From NCBI GenBank assembly GCA_003868215.1, contig QWDQ01000021.1, positions 299,954 through 363,953 of the forward strand: a stretch of DNA of 64,000 bases, written 5' to 3'. Under the pieces are notes generated by a model. It saw only the letters and a program-made list of their open reading frames with translations. It was not told the DNA's origin and ran no database searches. Shown one piece after another: positions 10,729-21,615 of the stretch (positions are counted from its first letter, which is position 1; the number at the start of each line of letters is the position of its first letter). The stretch comes from Pseudophaeomoniella oleicola (Eukaryota; Ascomycota; Eurotiomycetes; Phaeomoniellales; Phaeomoniellaceae). Made by a program: the position numbers and the translations under genes.

Positions 10729-11858
10729 ATGCCTCCATTTACCCCAAGAGGTGGTCGTGGCGGCGGTGGTCGCGGTGGTGATCGCGGTGGCCGTGGTGGT
10801 TTTGCTCCCAGAGGTGGACGAGGTGGAGGCTTTGGTGGTGGTCGAGGAGCACCTCGAGGTTCGTACTTGATGACATTGGGCCTCTGGCACATGGTTCAGC
10901 ATAACTGACTGGATTGCAGGCGGAGGTAGAGGAGCCCCTCGAGGTGGTCGTGGTGCCCCCCGCGGTGGAGCTGGACGAGGAGGTGCCAGAGGCGGAGCGA
11001 GAGGTGGTGCTAAAGTCGTCATTGTATGAAGCCGAAGTGGCATGGCTCTTCGGAATAGATTCTGACAAGCCTCTAGGAACCTCACAGACATGCGGGTATT
11101 TTTGTCGCACGAGGTGGAAAGGAGGATCTGCTTGTCACCAAGAACTTGACACCAGGCGAATCTGTTTACGGAGAGAAGCGTATTTCAGTCGATGCACCTG
11201 CGACTCCTGGCCTCAACGGCGATGCTACCCCAGTTCCCAACACCAAAATCGAATACAGAGTCTGGAATCCTTTCAGATCCAAGCTTGCAGCTGGTGTCCT
11301 TGGTGGTCTCGATGAAATCTACATTCGACCGGGTGCAAAGGTCCTCTATCTTGGTGCAGCCAGCGGTACATCCGTCAGTCACGTCGCGGACATCGTTGGA
11401 CCTACGGGAACAGTGTATGCCGTCGAGTTCTCCCATCGTTCCGGCAGAGATCTGGTCACTATGGCTACTCACCGTACCAATGTCATCCCAATTGTCGAAG
11501 ATGCCAGACACCCGCTTAGGTACAGAATGTTGGTTGGAATGGTTGATGTTGTCTTCGCCGATGTCGCACAACCTGACCAAGCTCGTATTGTGGGAATAAA
11601 CGCTCATTTGTTCTTGAAATCTGGTGGCGGTGTTCTCGTGTCCATCAAGGCCAACTGTATCGATTCTACAGCCAAGCCCGAGGTCGTTTTTGCACGTGAA
11701 GTCCAGAAGATGAGAGAAGAGAGAATCAAGCCAAAAGAACAATTGACATTGGGTACGTACCTGATCCTTTGTGAACTATTCAGCCCACTAACCTTGCTAC
11801 AGAGCCTTTCGAAAGGGATCACTGCATCGTCGCCGGTATCTACCAACGCTCTGCCTGA
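10729..11858 (+). CDS. NOP1: fibrillarin, box C/D snoRNP 2'-O-methyltransferase (321 aa)
   Basis: Four exons encode fibrillarin, the S-adenosylmethionine-dependent enzyme that 2'-O-methylates rRNA in box C/D snoRNPs in the nucleolus. Introns are 10859-10919 (GTTCGT donor, 61 nt), 11024-11076 (53 nt) and 11753-11802 (50 nt, ACTAAC branch). Exon sizes 130, 104, 676 and 56 sum to 966 nt. Residues 1-78 form an Arg/Gly-rich RGG domain. The methyltransferase fold starts at [19 protein letters not shown]. The SAM-binding segment is [17 protein letters not shown], followed by [14 protein letters not shown]. The expected Lys-Asp-Asp-Lys residues appear in [24 protein letters not shown] and SIKANCID. 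The last exon ends [18 protein letters not shown], the usual end of the family. The start is the ATG at 10729; the in-frame TTG 12 nt upstream is unlikely to be used. Confidence 0.95.
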
Positions 11859-12457
11859 TTTTTACGATTTCCGTGTCTTCCTTCTTTTCGGCGTTTCCTG
11901 GGGGAAAATGAATTTTTATCTTTCTGTACTATCGGCTCTGGCCATGCGGCGCATCGAGGATATCCATTATGTTTAGATGCAAATGAAAAATGTTTTCCAT
12001 CCGAAACTTGATATCCATCTCTTTTTCTTCCTGTGAACTTTTCATTTCCTACCAGTAAAAGTTCTCTCGGATCTCAAATCTGCTATCTGTCCATCTGTCC
12101 ATCTGTACACACCCATATCCCATACATGTTTGAACTAGCAAACACCCCCCAAGGTTCCCAAGAGCAAATAATACCTGACACGCAGCAATGGAACCTTGTA
12201 AATTGAAATTTGGATATATCGATCGGGAAAACATTGATTTTTTTTTTTTTTCTCTTGTTCGTTTTGGTTTGTATACATACCTTATACACCCTCTTCCTTC
12301 CATCCTTCGTTTCCTTAACCTTGACCTTGACCTGATCTAGCAAGATACTTGATAACCCCCTCCCCAGGTTCCGTTATTCTTACCTTCTCAATATACTGTT
12401 CAAAGAGCGAGGGATCGTAGCGCATACCGCCCATCTACCGCCGCCGCCCTTGAAAAT
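11859..12457. other. convergent intergenic region after NOP1
   Basis: Pyrimidine-rich 599-bp gap holding the 3' UTRs of NOP1 and the following minus-strand gene. It has a run of about 14 T at 12238-12251 and no ORF worth calling. Confidence 0.5.
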
Positions 12458-13378
12458 TCACCATACTTCAGCGCCACCGACCCATGACGGCCCTTCTTCA
12501 AGAACAACATTATCAGTACCAGCAGCAGCAGCAGTAGTACTAGCATGATCAGCATCAATACTAGCAACACCAGCGCCGCCGGAATTGTTTTCAATCATGG
12601 ATCGGCCGTGACCATGACCGTCACGTTCTCTCCTGATGATCGCCCGGGCCTTCTCGGCGATCAACCTCGCTCGTGCGAACGCGAGTTTGCGCTCGTGTCT
12701 GTTTTTCCAGGATTGCGGTATCATGAAATCGCGATGGCGAGAAACTGCAGGTCCTGACCGTGGTGGCGGTAACGTTGATGTTGATAGTATTACGGACTCC
12801 ATTGCTATTGGGTTTGCGGTCATTGCTTGGTGGGCTTCTCTCCAGGCTCGGATCACTTCGTAGCGTTGGCTGGGGGATTGGGAGAGCCATTCGGATATTT
12901 GGCCGAGGGCTTCGCATTCGGCGCAGAGATAGGGGAAGAGGCGGGGAATTTGGATGGGGTCTGCGCATGGAATGGAGGGCGGAGGGGTGCTGTTACTTGT
13001 ACCAGTGCTGGTGCTGGTGTTGGTAAGGAGGGTGGAGGATTCGGAGAATGTGGTGTCTGGGGATGAGGTATTGGGAGTTTCGTCTGGGTGCGACGGTGTT
13101 ATGGTTCGAGGGGAAACGGGAGGTGATTCTAGTCGACAGCCGTGGGCGTTTGAGGTGGGTTCGGTATCATATTCTTGGACACAGTGAGATATTAGACCCG
13201 TTGGGGGAGAAGTATCAACAAGCCACCGCCTGATACCGAGCGAAATGGACGCCTTTTCGTCCCCATTACTCATAGTCGACCTTGTGATATCAGAGGTCCA
13301 GCTCTCGCAAGGAATCACGGTCTTGCGAAACAGATGTCCACAGACGAAATAGAAAGCATATTCACGGCAACCACACAT
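12458..13378 (-). CDS. hypothetical protein with Cys/His-rich N-terminus (306 aa if unspliced)
   Basis: I do not recognise a named family. The N-terminus MCGCREYAFYFVCGHLFRK has the CxC...CGH spacing seen in many small fungal hypothetical proteins. Two more Cys follow in LFPYLCAECEALGQI, which could complete a metal site. The middle is Ser/Thr/Pro-rich and probably disordered. The C-terminal third is charged and helical, rich in Arg, Ala and Glu (ERKLAFARARLIAEKARAII), followed by a low-complexity Ala/Thr tail. A possible 63-nt stopless intron (GTATCA...CCAAG, about 13173-13235) would remove 21 residues after KASISL, but the donor is weak. It is convergent with NOP1. The frame is long and matches no stronger gene on the other strand, so I believe it is coding; its function is unknown. 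Confidence 0.6.
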   Translation of the reverse strand: MCGCREYAFYFVCGHLFRKTVIPCESWTSDITRSTMSNGDEKASISLGIRRWLVDTSPPTGLISHCVQEYDTEPTSNAHGCRLESPPVSPRTITPSHPDETPNTSSPDTTFSESSTLLTNTSTSTGTSNSTPPPSIPCADPIQIPRLFPYLCAECEALGQISEWLSQSPSQRYEVIRAWREAHQAMTANPIAMESVILSTSTLPPPRSGPAVSRHRDFMIPQSWKNRHERKLAFARARLIAEKARAIIRRERDGHGHGRSMIENNSGGAGVASIDADHASTTAAAAGTDNVVLEEGPSWVGGAEVW

Positions 13379-14904
13379 CCTGTAGCTATAACCCTGACTT
13401 CGCGATTAGGTTCGATACATTGAGGCATGCTCCCACGTACGGTCTGAGAATTCTTCTTCATTTTATATCGTAGGCCGTCCTCCCTGTCCCTTGTTAGCTA
13501 AGACCTACGGAACAAAGAATGATGGTGCGCCTTTCAGCAGTCGCTTTGGTGTTAAGAGTTCCTTCATTCCCTTCAAAGGGCTTTGTTGTCCTGAACACAC
13601 CCAAACAAACCCAATCCGCTCCTCACGCTCCATTTGAAAGGCGACAAGTTATGACCGGTGGCATGAGATGTCTTTAACATATATCGAGCTAATCCGAGCT
13701 TGGGAATTCCATGATTGTATGCAAGTGAAAGACGGAACATGGGGCAGATGAAGTTGGCAGGCTCTTATCATTTCAGAAGTAGCAACCGTGGGAGAAGCCT
13801 CTGCTACTGTTGCATCAGGGAGTTGGCGGTTTTGTTACTCATGACGCCCAGCCGCGACATTTCGATGCAAACGATCGCGCTCATGCTTTGGACTGTGAAG
13901 TGCGTGAGTTCCAGTAGAGCATGCTGTGACTAGTTTGTGCTCACTGTATATCTCTGACGACGACCTTCAAGTTGGCCGGCTAATCATTCTCGCTGAAAGT
14001 ATAGCGCATATTTCAATGCGATAGTATGATACCCGTAGTAGTTGTTGTTCAGTGTCTTGGTTGCAACACCGCCAGCCACATTAGCTGAAAGACGACATCC
14101 TCTCGTGCCTTGCTTTGAGCTTCTTGTGTACATATATCGATATGAGGAGACAGCCTATGATGAACAGTATACAGAAGACGACCATTGGCCCGACATTATG
14201 TTTGGGCCAGCTTGCACCGCGTTTGGAGAGGGCATTGATGTGCGGTAATGACGAGGAAGCGCGCGGGATCTTCATCATCTTTGTATGCGCACTGCAAGTC
14301 GAGATTCCCAGTGACGAGATGACCCAGGAAGCAAAGGGCCGACGAAGGCTCAGTCGTCGCTAAGAGTTGAGCATCGGGACGTGTAATGTCGCATGGACGA
14401 GGATGGAGCTCACGAGGAACGAGGTATCGCGATGGTTCGACGCACTTCTTGAATACAGATTGATTGAGGATTCTCAGACGCCGACTATATCATATCGAGT
14501 CACCACCAGCATGGCAATGAAAGAAATGGTAGGCTGCCTGGTAGAACCTGACTGTCTGGGCTGAAAAAGACATGGGGGTGTTTATTGTGATGGAAATCCA
14601 AAAATAAAAGGTGCCACTTAGCTCAGTGGTAGAGAGTAATATTATATTTCACGATTTGACTGACGCTTCTCTTTTGACACTTGACACACCTAACGTTACT
14701 GTGTGTCTATTTAATTACATCTCTGGTTGCTGGTAGCAAGTCCAGCCTTTCATCCTTGCCATTTGTTTTATGTATCAATAGGCAAGTTTTCCAGAGTACT
14801 GAACACTCCCTTATCGTCTACGATCTATAGCAAGGCCACGGGTGAAGATGTGGTATTCATACCGATGTATCAATCTCCTCAATGCACCTAGGAATCAACA
14901 CCTC
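13379..14904. other. 1.5-kb intergenic region with a tRNA-like fragment
   Basis: No supported protein gene. Short ORFs on both strands are under 90 codons and lack domains. The only structured item is the tRNA 5'-half-like element at 14611-14640. Confidence 0.5.
14611..14675 (+). repeat. degenerate tRNA-like element (A-box with weak B-box)
   Basis: TTAGCTCAGTGG at 14619-14630, extended to GTAGAG, is an almost perfect tRNA D-arm / pol III A-box. About 23 nt past the end of that D-arm, GATTTGACT (14653-14661) only loosely matches a B-box (GGTTCGANT), and a TTTT run follows at 14672-14675. No acceptor stem or anticodon arm can be folded, so this is not a functional tRNA. It may be a tRNA remnant or the head of a tRNA-derived SINE. 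Confidence 0.35.
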
Positions 14905-17900
14905 TCAGATGATCTCAAACTCGCATCGTTCCAGTTTGCACTTGTGCCTTCGCAGCAACCTTGGCTTGAACCCCAACACCCTTCGTCCGCTTGTATAACT
15001 ATCCCGCAAAACAGGCAAGAAGACTGCACTCGATGGATTTATGTACTGCAATACCTCACGCTCGGTATTAGCCGATGCCGTGCGAACGCCGATGTTCCAA
15101 TTGACGTCTAAGTCCTTGAAGGCCGTCGGAATCGTGGGACTGCAGCCATGCGTTGGTGCAGTCCCATCGAAGAACATGACGTGACGTCTTTCCTTGTTTA
15201 ACGTCTGTTCATTTGTCCCAGGAGATGGTGTAGCCAGGCCACCCTCGCATAGTTCTTCTGTTGGATCGTCAGCGGAAAGACCGGATGCAGTTGAAATTGA
15301 TTTGCCTGCGTTGCCCATGATCACATCTCCATCGTCGTCCGTTGGTATCAAGGAGGAGACACTTCCGTCTTGACTGATCACAGTCTTCCATAATACATGA
15401 TCTTCTGGGCTCTCTGTACAGTTTGTCCATTGCCGTGCATACCCGGTGTCTGAGAACGCCCAAACGCGCAGATCTCCTCTGCATGTGTCAACAGATATAT
15501 CAACGACCTGTGCCAAGTTACCAATCTGGACACCCTTTATACGCGCACATCGCCAACGAGAAAGCATGCCCGTGTCCGGCCAGCTGGGCTCTGTAACGGT
15601 ACTAGCTGCGCTCTCGGTTCTCTCCTCGAACTCGAAGAAAGTGTCCATCATGAGATCCCCGTGAACCGCGTTCAACCCTGTCTCTAACACCATTGGTTCC
15701 TTGAGAGCCTCGAATAGATCGGGCGGAATGCAATATAAAACAATTTGGCCGGTTCCATACGCTGCAACGACCCGAACTCCCCACCTAAGATCGTGTCCAG
15801 CAGCATAGGAAATTGGGCATCGTTGCATTCTTACAACGGCAGCCGCATCTGCTTCGTCACGTGGACTGACTTGAGAATTGTCAAGAGAACGGCCTAGTTG
15901 GGGTGGTACGCACACCACTTTTCGAAGCAATTTCGTAGGACCTCCCAGAGGTGCGTCGCTGCCCAAGCAGAGACAGCCCGTGTTAGGATCAGTGAATAAC
16001 ATGTGAGCACCATCGCTCAGAGGTATAGCCCGGAAATGGGCGCAATCGGCAGTTCGCAACGTGCCTTGGCCTTGTGCTTGTGATGTGTTCCCAACCACCG
16101 AGTCTGGTTGCGCGTTAGGTGATGGGAGATTGTTGAAAAATAATCGGCTCATTTGCTGACTCTGGTGTCCATAAACGCCCCATTGTCGGTTTGCCCCAGA
16201 GAGATCTGCACGCGAATCGCTGCTAGATTCCGCAGCGCTCGAGATCAGACGCAACTTCTTTGCACTGTCAACGCCGGGTCGAGGAGGAAGGAAAAATAGA
16301 TAATCTGAAGGAGCAGTAAGTGGGAACCATCGATTCAGATCTTGACCACTGAGAGCATCGACCCAATGTAACTCAATACCAAGCCGACAACCAAAAGCCA
16401 CGCAGCGTCTCTGTGGACAGATCGCAATACTTCGCGGTGGATCATCAATAGAGCAAAGGTTACGGTAGAGGCTACGCTGGCCGATCTCGGTTGAGAGACC
16501 CGAGTCAGCAGATGTTGGAGCTAAACTGTCAGTTGTCACTGGCAGCTCCTAGAGAATTCAGTTTCTACCACACAAGGACTCCTAGGATACCTACGGGATC
16601 CGTCACTTGCGACTGCCTCCATTGTCTGAATCGTTGGGGCCTGGTCTCTCTAGCTATATGGGGCCTTCCAAGACAGTAATATCCTGCTCTGCTCGGACGT
16701 GGCTCATCTTGATCTGCGTCGACGTTAGAAAAGACAGTTGGCCTCCGAGGCTTTGATGATGCAAGGTCGTCTCTCCTGTTCACGACATCATGGAGGTCAG
16801 ACACAAGGCCCATTCTACCCTCGAGTAGAGCCGCCACAGCGTATCGTTCAGAAGAAGTATCCATACTAACCGCAATGACTTTTCGTGGACATATAATATT
16901 TGTGATGCCTTGGAGAGAATTGGCAGTGATGCGATACACGTAGACTACGCGATCTCGAGCCACAAGGACGAAGCGGCCACAACCAGACACAGTGAAAGAG
17001 TTCGCCACTTGATTGGCGTGCTCGTGCAAAAGTCGAGAGAAGTCAGCTTGAGCCGAGAGCGACATCCCGGCATGTATTGGCACACAAGGCAACCCCAAGC
17101 CTTTCCGGTCCCAACCAAATTCACACTCAGTCGCTAACCTTTTGGACAGGATCCATGTATCTCTGATGTCGCCATCGGAAGTTTCGTCAAGAACACCGTC
17201 TATGAAAGGAGCTTGAAACGCTGCGTGCCTATGTCTCGACCCTCGTCTTCGCTGAAGGTCTGCTTGTGCAGCGCTCCACCAACCGCCCTTGCGTAGCATG
17301 AGAGCGAGCAGGTCGCGATCAAGTGATGCAACAAACCATGACTTGCAAGTATGCCGTGCAGCATTGAAATCGAAAGGAGCAAGGTACTTGTATATATGTT
17401 GGATTATTTCCGTCGGTAAAAAGTATAATGGTGGAAGATACACAGGTGGCAAGCTCCAGTACCAAATGCTCGATGTCAGGCGAAGGTTGAGAAAGTCATG
17501 GCGACTCAAATACCGAAGGATCTGCAACCACAGTGACAATGATATCTCTGGAGCTGGGCGCCGTTTGAACTTGATACGGGCGAGACTGTCTCGATGACCA
17601 GCGAATGTTCGGCCCCCTTCGTACGGGGAAGAACTTGTGGAACCGGAAGAAGGTGGCGAAATACGGTCCGTGAGCGACCAGGGAGTGCTGTCCGCCGGAT
17701 TCGACACCGTACCCGGTATATCAACAGGAGGAAGCTCAAGGTACGTCTCTGGAGAATGGCCTTGCTCAGAAATGACATGATCAAGTGCGTGGCGCCCTCG
17801 GGATTCAACTGAAGTTCGTGACCGGCTTTCGACATTGACGTATGTCTGGCTCGCGATCCTCAAGCAGCGTTGGTCACATTCTGCTTCAAGACCTGCCACT

Positions 17901-18007
17901 TCATGTGTCTGCTCAGCCAGACCTCCACTATATGCAGGACCATCTTCGCTGGCGTAGCATCTTAAGCGCTGAACTGTCCAATTCGGTCCGCGAGCATCAA
18001 TGTTCAT
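14905..18007 (-). CDS. large F-box domain protein (1018 aa)
   Basis: Two long minus-strand frames belong to one gene joined by a 46-nt intron (16549-16594, GTAGGT...CTCTAG). Splicing turns VTDP into VTDP-ELPVTTDS in frame; without it the first frame stops 10 codons later. Residues 1-150 are Ser/Arg-rich. The F-box is about 194-232 (YFLPTEIIQHIYKYLAPFDF, then CKSW), a Skp1-binding motif that places the protein in an SCF ubiquitin ligase or a related complex. The rest contains beta-propeller-like stretches (VSGCGRFVLVARDRVVYVYRI, SIAICPQRRCVAFGC, GIELHWVDALSGQDLNRWFP) typical of a fungal F-box family without characterised substrates. The most upstream Met in the frame (18007) is used. The true start could be further out if there is a 5' intron. 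Confidence 0.75.
16549..16594 (-). other. intron of the F-box gene (46 nt)
   Basis: GTAGGT donor, ACTGAAT branch-like site and CTCTAG acceptor, phase 0. It joins two frames that would otherwise look like two genes. Confidence 0.7.
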
Positions 18008-18538
18008 GATGTGGGTGTCCTGGCTCTCGTGGATAGGAGAAATCGTGGGAATGCCTTTAGGGAGAGACTTCCTCCTCGTCGCTGGAGATGGTGCACTAGT
18101 ACCAGCGATGCCGCGGGATATGAAGATCTGGGAGGCCGTAGTAAACGAACGGGATCTGAAAAGGATACGCTACTGATATTGATATGAGCCAACCGCTCTA
18201 GTGCATGATAGGATCTTGGAGGATGTTGACAGAACCAATACCTTCAGGACACAAGAAAGGATGTGCGATCAAGCATGCTGGATTGTTTTCAGCAGGAAAT
18301 AGCAATCACCGCCCTTATGAATGCGGAAATTGGCAAGAACACCCGCCACAACTCATCATGGTATATGAGCTGGTGATCCCATGTGGAAGCGCGCAGTGCG
18401 CTCGTAAAGGTGGATTAGATATGCGAGGTCTGCGGACCAGGCTGCACTTTACGAAGGCATGTGGTATTATATATGGATGGTCGCTATGTGACAATTTGGG
18501 TATTAAGTAGAGTACAGGAGCAATGGCAGTTCCCTCGG
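18008..18538. other. intergenic region between the F-box and channel genes
   Basis: This 531-bp gap lies between two tandem minus-strand genes. It should hold the F-box promoter and the 3' UTR of the channel gene. No gene is seen. Confidence 0.5.
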
Positions 18539-21191
18539 TTACTCGGCTAGACCGTCCGACGGGTCTTTACTGATCCAGAGCTTCTCCAGTGACCCAGAAA
18601 GGCTGGGGTTTATATAACGAAGCCCTGTCTCCGGGTCCGTGTCCACGACTTGGCCGTAGTTCGTGTCAATATTCCAGCGTGACTCGGTCGGAGTAGGGAA
18701 GTCCCTCGGGGTAGGTCGTTCTATACTACTGAGAGCGATATATTTGGTCAATGGTTCGTAGGTGCGTACGAAATAAACAGAGAACCAGAGTGTGCCGATC
18801 AGAGCTGGAACACATAACGTAGACCTCGTGATAGCCGTCTTGAGCGCCAGAACACCGATCATGACAAGCTGGAATACGATGACGCCAGTTATAATTCGAT
18901 TGCATATCATAGGCCACGCTCTCCCAGTTGAATGCTGCCCGTGATCCATGGCGTACAGCAGTTGATATTTGTATGTGAAGCTTCCAATGCAAAAATATAT
19001 CACGCCGCTGAGAACGAGGAGCCATGATCTTGGCAGAACGCTGTAGACCAGGCAAATGATGAAGATCAGCATTGTTTGTGGAAGAAAGAAGCCATAGCTA
19101 AACACGGGAGGCTGGCGAAGCTCAGCATGATCTAGATCATATTAGTCAAGATGAAGGATGAAAGACGTGTGATTACTGACCGCGAGGTGTCTTGGCACTC
19201 CAACGGAAGAATGGATAGAGCGCGACAGCTCCGAATTCGAGCAAACGGAACGGAAAGAGGCCCAGTCCTTGAAGTATTATAAGGTTCGTGTAGAACGGCA
19301 GCAATTCATTTACTGCTTTTGCTAGAGCAAGTGCCACAGCTGTCGTGTCTTTGAGAATTTCCCGAAGGTTTTCGAAGAGGCCGTAAAAATTGGCGAACGT
19401 ACCCAAAGAAGTGAAGACGATGAACAAGGAGAAGAATGAGAAAAAGAAGTTTTTGGAGATCACAGAGAGTTCGACATCTCCTTGGGATGTCATCCCTTGG
19501 AGGCTGGAAAGGTCTGTTGATTGTTAGCTGAAATAGATGAAAAGCGTGGCCGCGCTGCACTTACAAGAATAAAGGTATGGGACAAGGACTGTTAATAGAG
19601 ACAAAGCAGCGGTGGGCAGACCGGTCGTCAAGAGGGACTGGAGAACCCTGTGATGTTCTAGGAAACCTTCTAGTCCTGGTAGCACTTTACCCAAAGTGGC
19701 AGGGTTCAGAAGACCTGCGAACGGGACGAGTATGGCAGCCCAGAAGATCGTTAGTAAACCAATGAAAATCATGATTGACCATGACCGAATCATTCGATGG
19801 CGGCGCGACAGGTAGGTATTCTCCCAGATCACATCGGCAGGAGCAGGAGCCAAGTTAGCTAATAGATGACCAGGTGTAGGGTCCAGTATCGCTTGGACTG
19901 CCATCTGGCAAGCTACCACAGATTCCATGGTGACAAAAGCCAGGGGTGTAGGTTTATATTCCTTCTTTCGGGCCATCTCAATCTCTTCATCGAATCGTCG
20001 TAGCTTCTGCTCGTAATAGTCGATCGCATCAACCTTCTTGTGGTACAATTTAAGTGGACCATACCAGATTCGTGCTGTAGGCCGATTTTCGTGGTCAGCA
20101 GCAGCGTTGGCTTGTTCTCTTTCCTCTGGAGAGAGGAGTTGGGTATGCTCTCCATTAGCCTCGGCTACTCGCGAAAACGGCGGGGGAGGAGGTTGGACGA
20201 GTGGTAGCGTGGTGTCACGATCCGTGTGACGATAGCCCTGGTAGACTGCCCAAGCTTCTTCCAGCCTTCGCAGACATTGCATGCGCTTTGCAACCAGCCC
20301 ATCAAGGTACTTCCAGTTCCTGCACAACATGATACTGTTCACTTTCCCAATGCCGAGATCTTCGATGAATTCCTTGATCTTCTCTTCCGAGCGCATATCA
20401 ACAGGAATGCCAGAAAGTCTCAGTGTGCAATCTGTGACTGTAGCTTGGCTTCCCAGATAGTTCTGGCGAACCCGAATAATCTTTTTCGTTTGCACAACCA
20501 GCAGGTAGAGTGCTAGCATCGTGAAAAAGTAGACAAAGAAAACATACATCCAAAGATACGCTTGATGTCCGAGCTTCTTGTTCACAGGAGCCGTTGTATT
20601 CTCATCGAAGGTCGTGCTGCGGGACCACGTCGTATCAGAGGTTGTATTATTTGAGTCATCGGGAGGATCAATCAAAGGACCCCACTGCCCAGTACTCTTG
20701 CCATTCACTGGAAGTATGACGGCCAGGGAGAAGAAAAGGACAATCGCAAGGAACTTTATGGCGTAGGAGAAAAAAGAGAGAAACTATGACGAATCAGCTC
20801 AATTCCCAGCGTCGCCGAGGGCAGATGGGTAGTTTACAGCAAATGCGTCCAAGCCAGCTGAAGCGAGGACTTCCTCCTCCGAGATCTTATACAAGGCTGG
20901 TATCCAACCAAACATCGACTTGGGAAGCTCAGGCAAACGAGCTGCAGCATTCTTACTGCGCTTTCTCGCAGCGTACAATTCTCCCCATTTGGGTCTCAAG
21001 ACCTGACCGAGTATTAGCGGAAGTCAGTGAGTAGGGAGAGCATAAGAACGTACGCAAAAGGCGGCAAATGCACTTATGCCTAAAGCCGCAGACAATATAA
21101 GCTGGATGCCCGTGTCCCTGGTATGGTTTGTCCCCATGAGTTTACCGATCGGAGGAGTATCTCCATCATCTGCCTCCAGCCAGGACGCCAT
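18539..21191 (-). CDS. CSC1: CSC1/OSCA/TMEM63-type stress-gated cation channel (815 aa)
   Basis: Five exons on the minus strand encode a DUF221/RSN1-family membrane protein, related to osmosensitive calcium-permeable channels. Introns are 21003-21053, 20784-20837, 19514-19564 and 19132-19180 (49-54 nt); exons of 138, 165, 1219, 333 and 593 nt sum to 2448. The N-terminal TM is GIQLILSAALGISAFAAFC, then LPKSMFGWIPALYKISEEEVL and LDAFAFLSFFSYAIKFLAI (TM2). The cytosolic domain has TLRLSGIPVDMRSEEKIKEF and AFVTMESVVACQMAVQAIL. The channel core follows, with ADVIWENTYLSRRHRMIRSW, LQGMTSQGDVELSVISKNFF and PPVFSYGFFLPQTMLIFIIC, and about 10 hydrophobic spans in all. There is no long C-terminal extension of the PHM7 kind. 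The start at 21191 gives a short extracellular N-terminus. Which of the several fungal DUF221 paralogues this is cannot be settled by eye. Confidence 0.87.
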
Positions 21192-21615
21192 CTTGCTTGT
21201 GTAGGGTCGGCTGGAGCGAAGTCGGTTTGTTCGAGAGAATGATGACAGGGGAACTTGTTTGACAGCGTCACATTTCTATAGATTCCGGCACATGCATTTA
21301 TTTCTATGCGCGATGACGCTGTTCCCGAAAAGGAAGACTCATAGGCGACCGTAGAGTTTCCGAAATTGACTTGATGCACGAATGGACACAAGAGGCCACC
21401 GTAATAAGCTCACGAATCCTGCCGAATTGGAAGATTCGTCAACTGGCAAATCAAATCGAAGGAAATGTAACTAGCTCATGCCAAACAGCTTCCTTGTCGA
21501 CCTCTATTTTCTTTAACGTCCACCACTTCAAGATCACTTTTAACCACTCCACTCTTCGACATCGAGTCGCATATTGCCAATTGACTGCCACGGGTCGTTA
21601 TCTTTCTCGGGCAAG
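21192..21615. promoter_or_regulatory. divergent promoter CSC1-like / CYT1 with CCAAT boxes
   Basis: This 424-bp gap lies between two start codons. ATTGG at 21426-21430 (a CCAAT box on the minus strand, 186 bp before the CYT1 ATG) and CCAAT at 21577-21581 are candidate HAP-complex sites. HAP control of cytochrome genes is established in yeast and Aspergillus; use here is inferred. Confidence 0.4.

Noticed and set aside
10516-11110. Pro/Arg/Ala-rich minus-strand ORFs opposite NOP1 exons 1-2
   Set aside because: They are the antisense of the Gly/Arg repeat of fibrillarin, an expected artefact of GC-rich repeats.
14905-18007. Two separate genes instead of one F-box gene
   Set aside because: A 46-nt intron with good signals joins them in frame, and the second frame has no proper N-terminal domain of its own.
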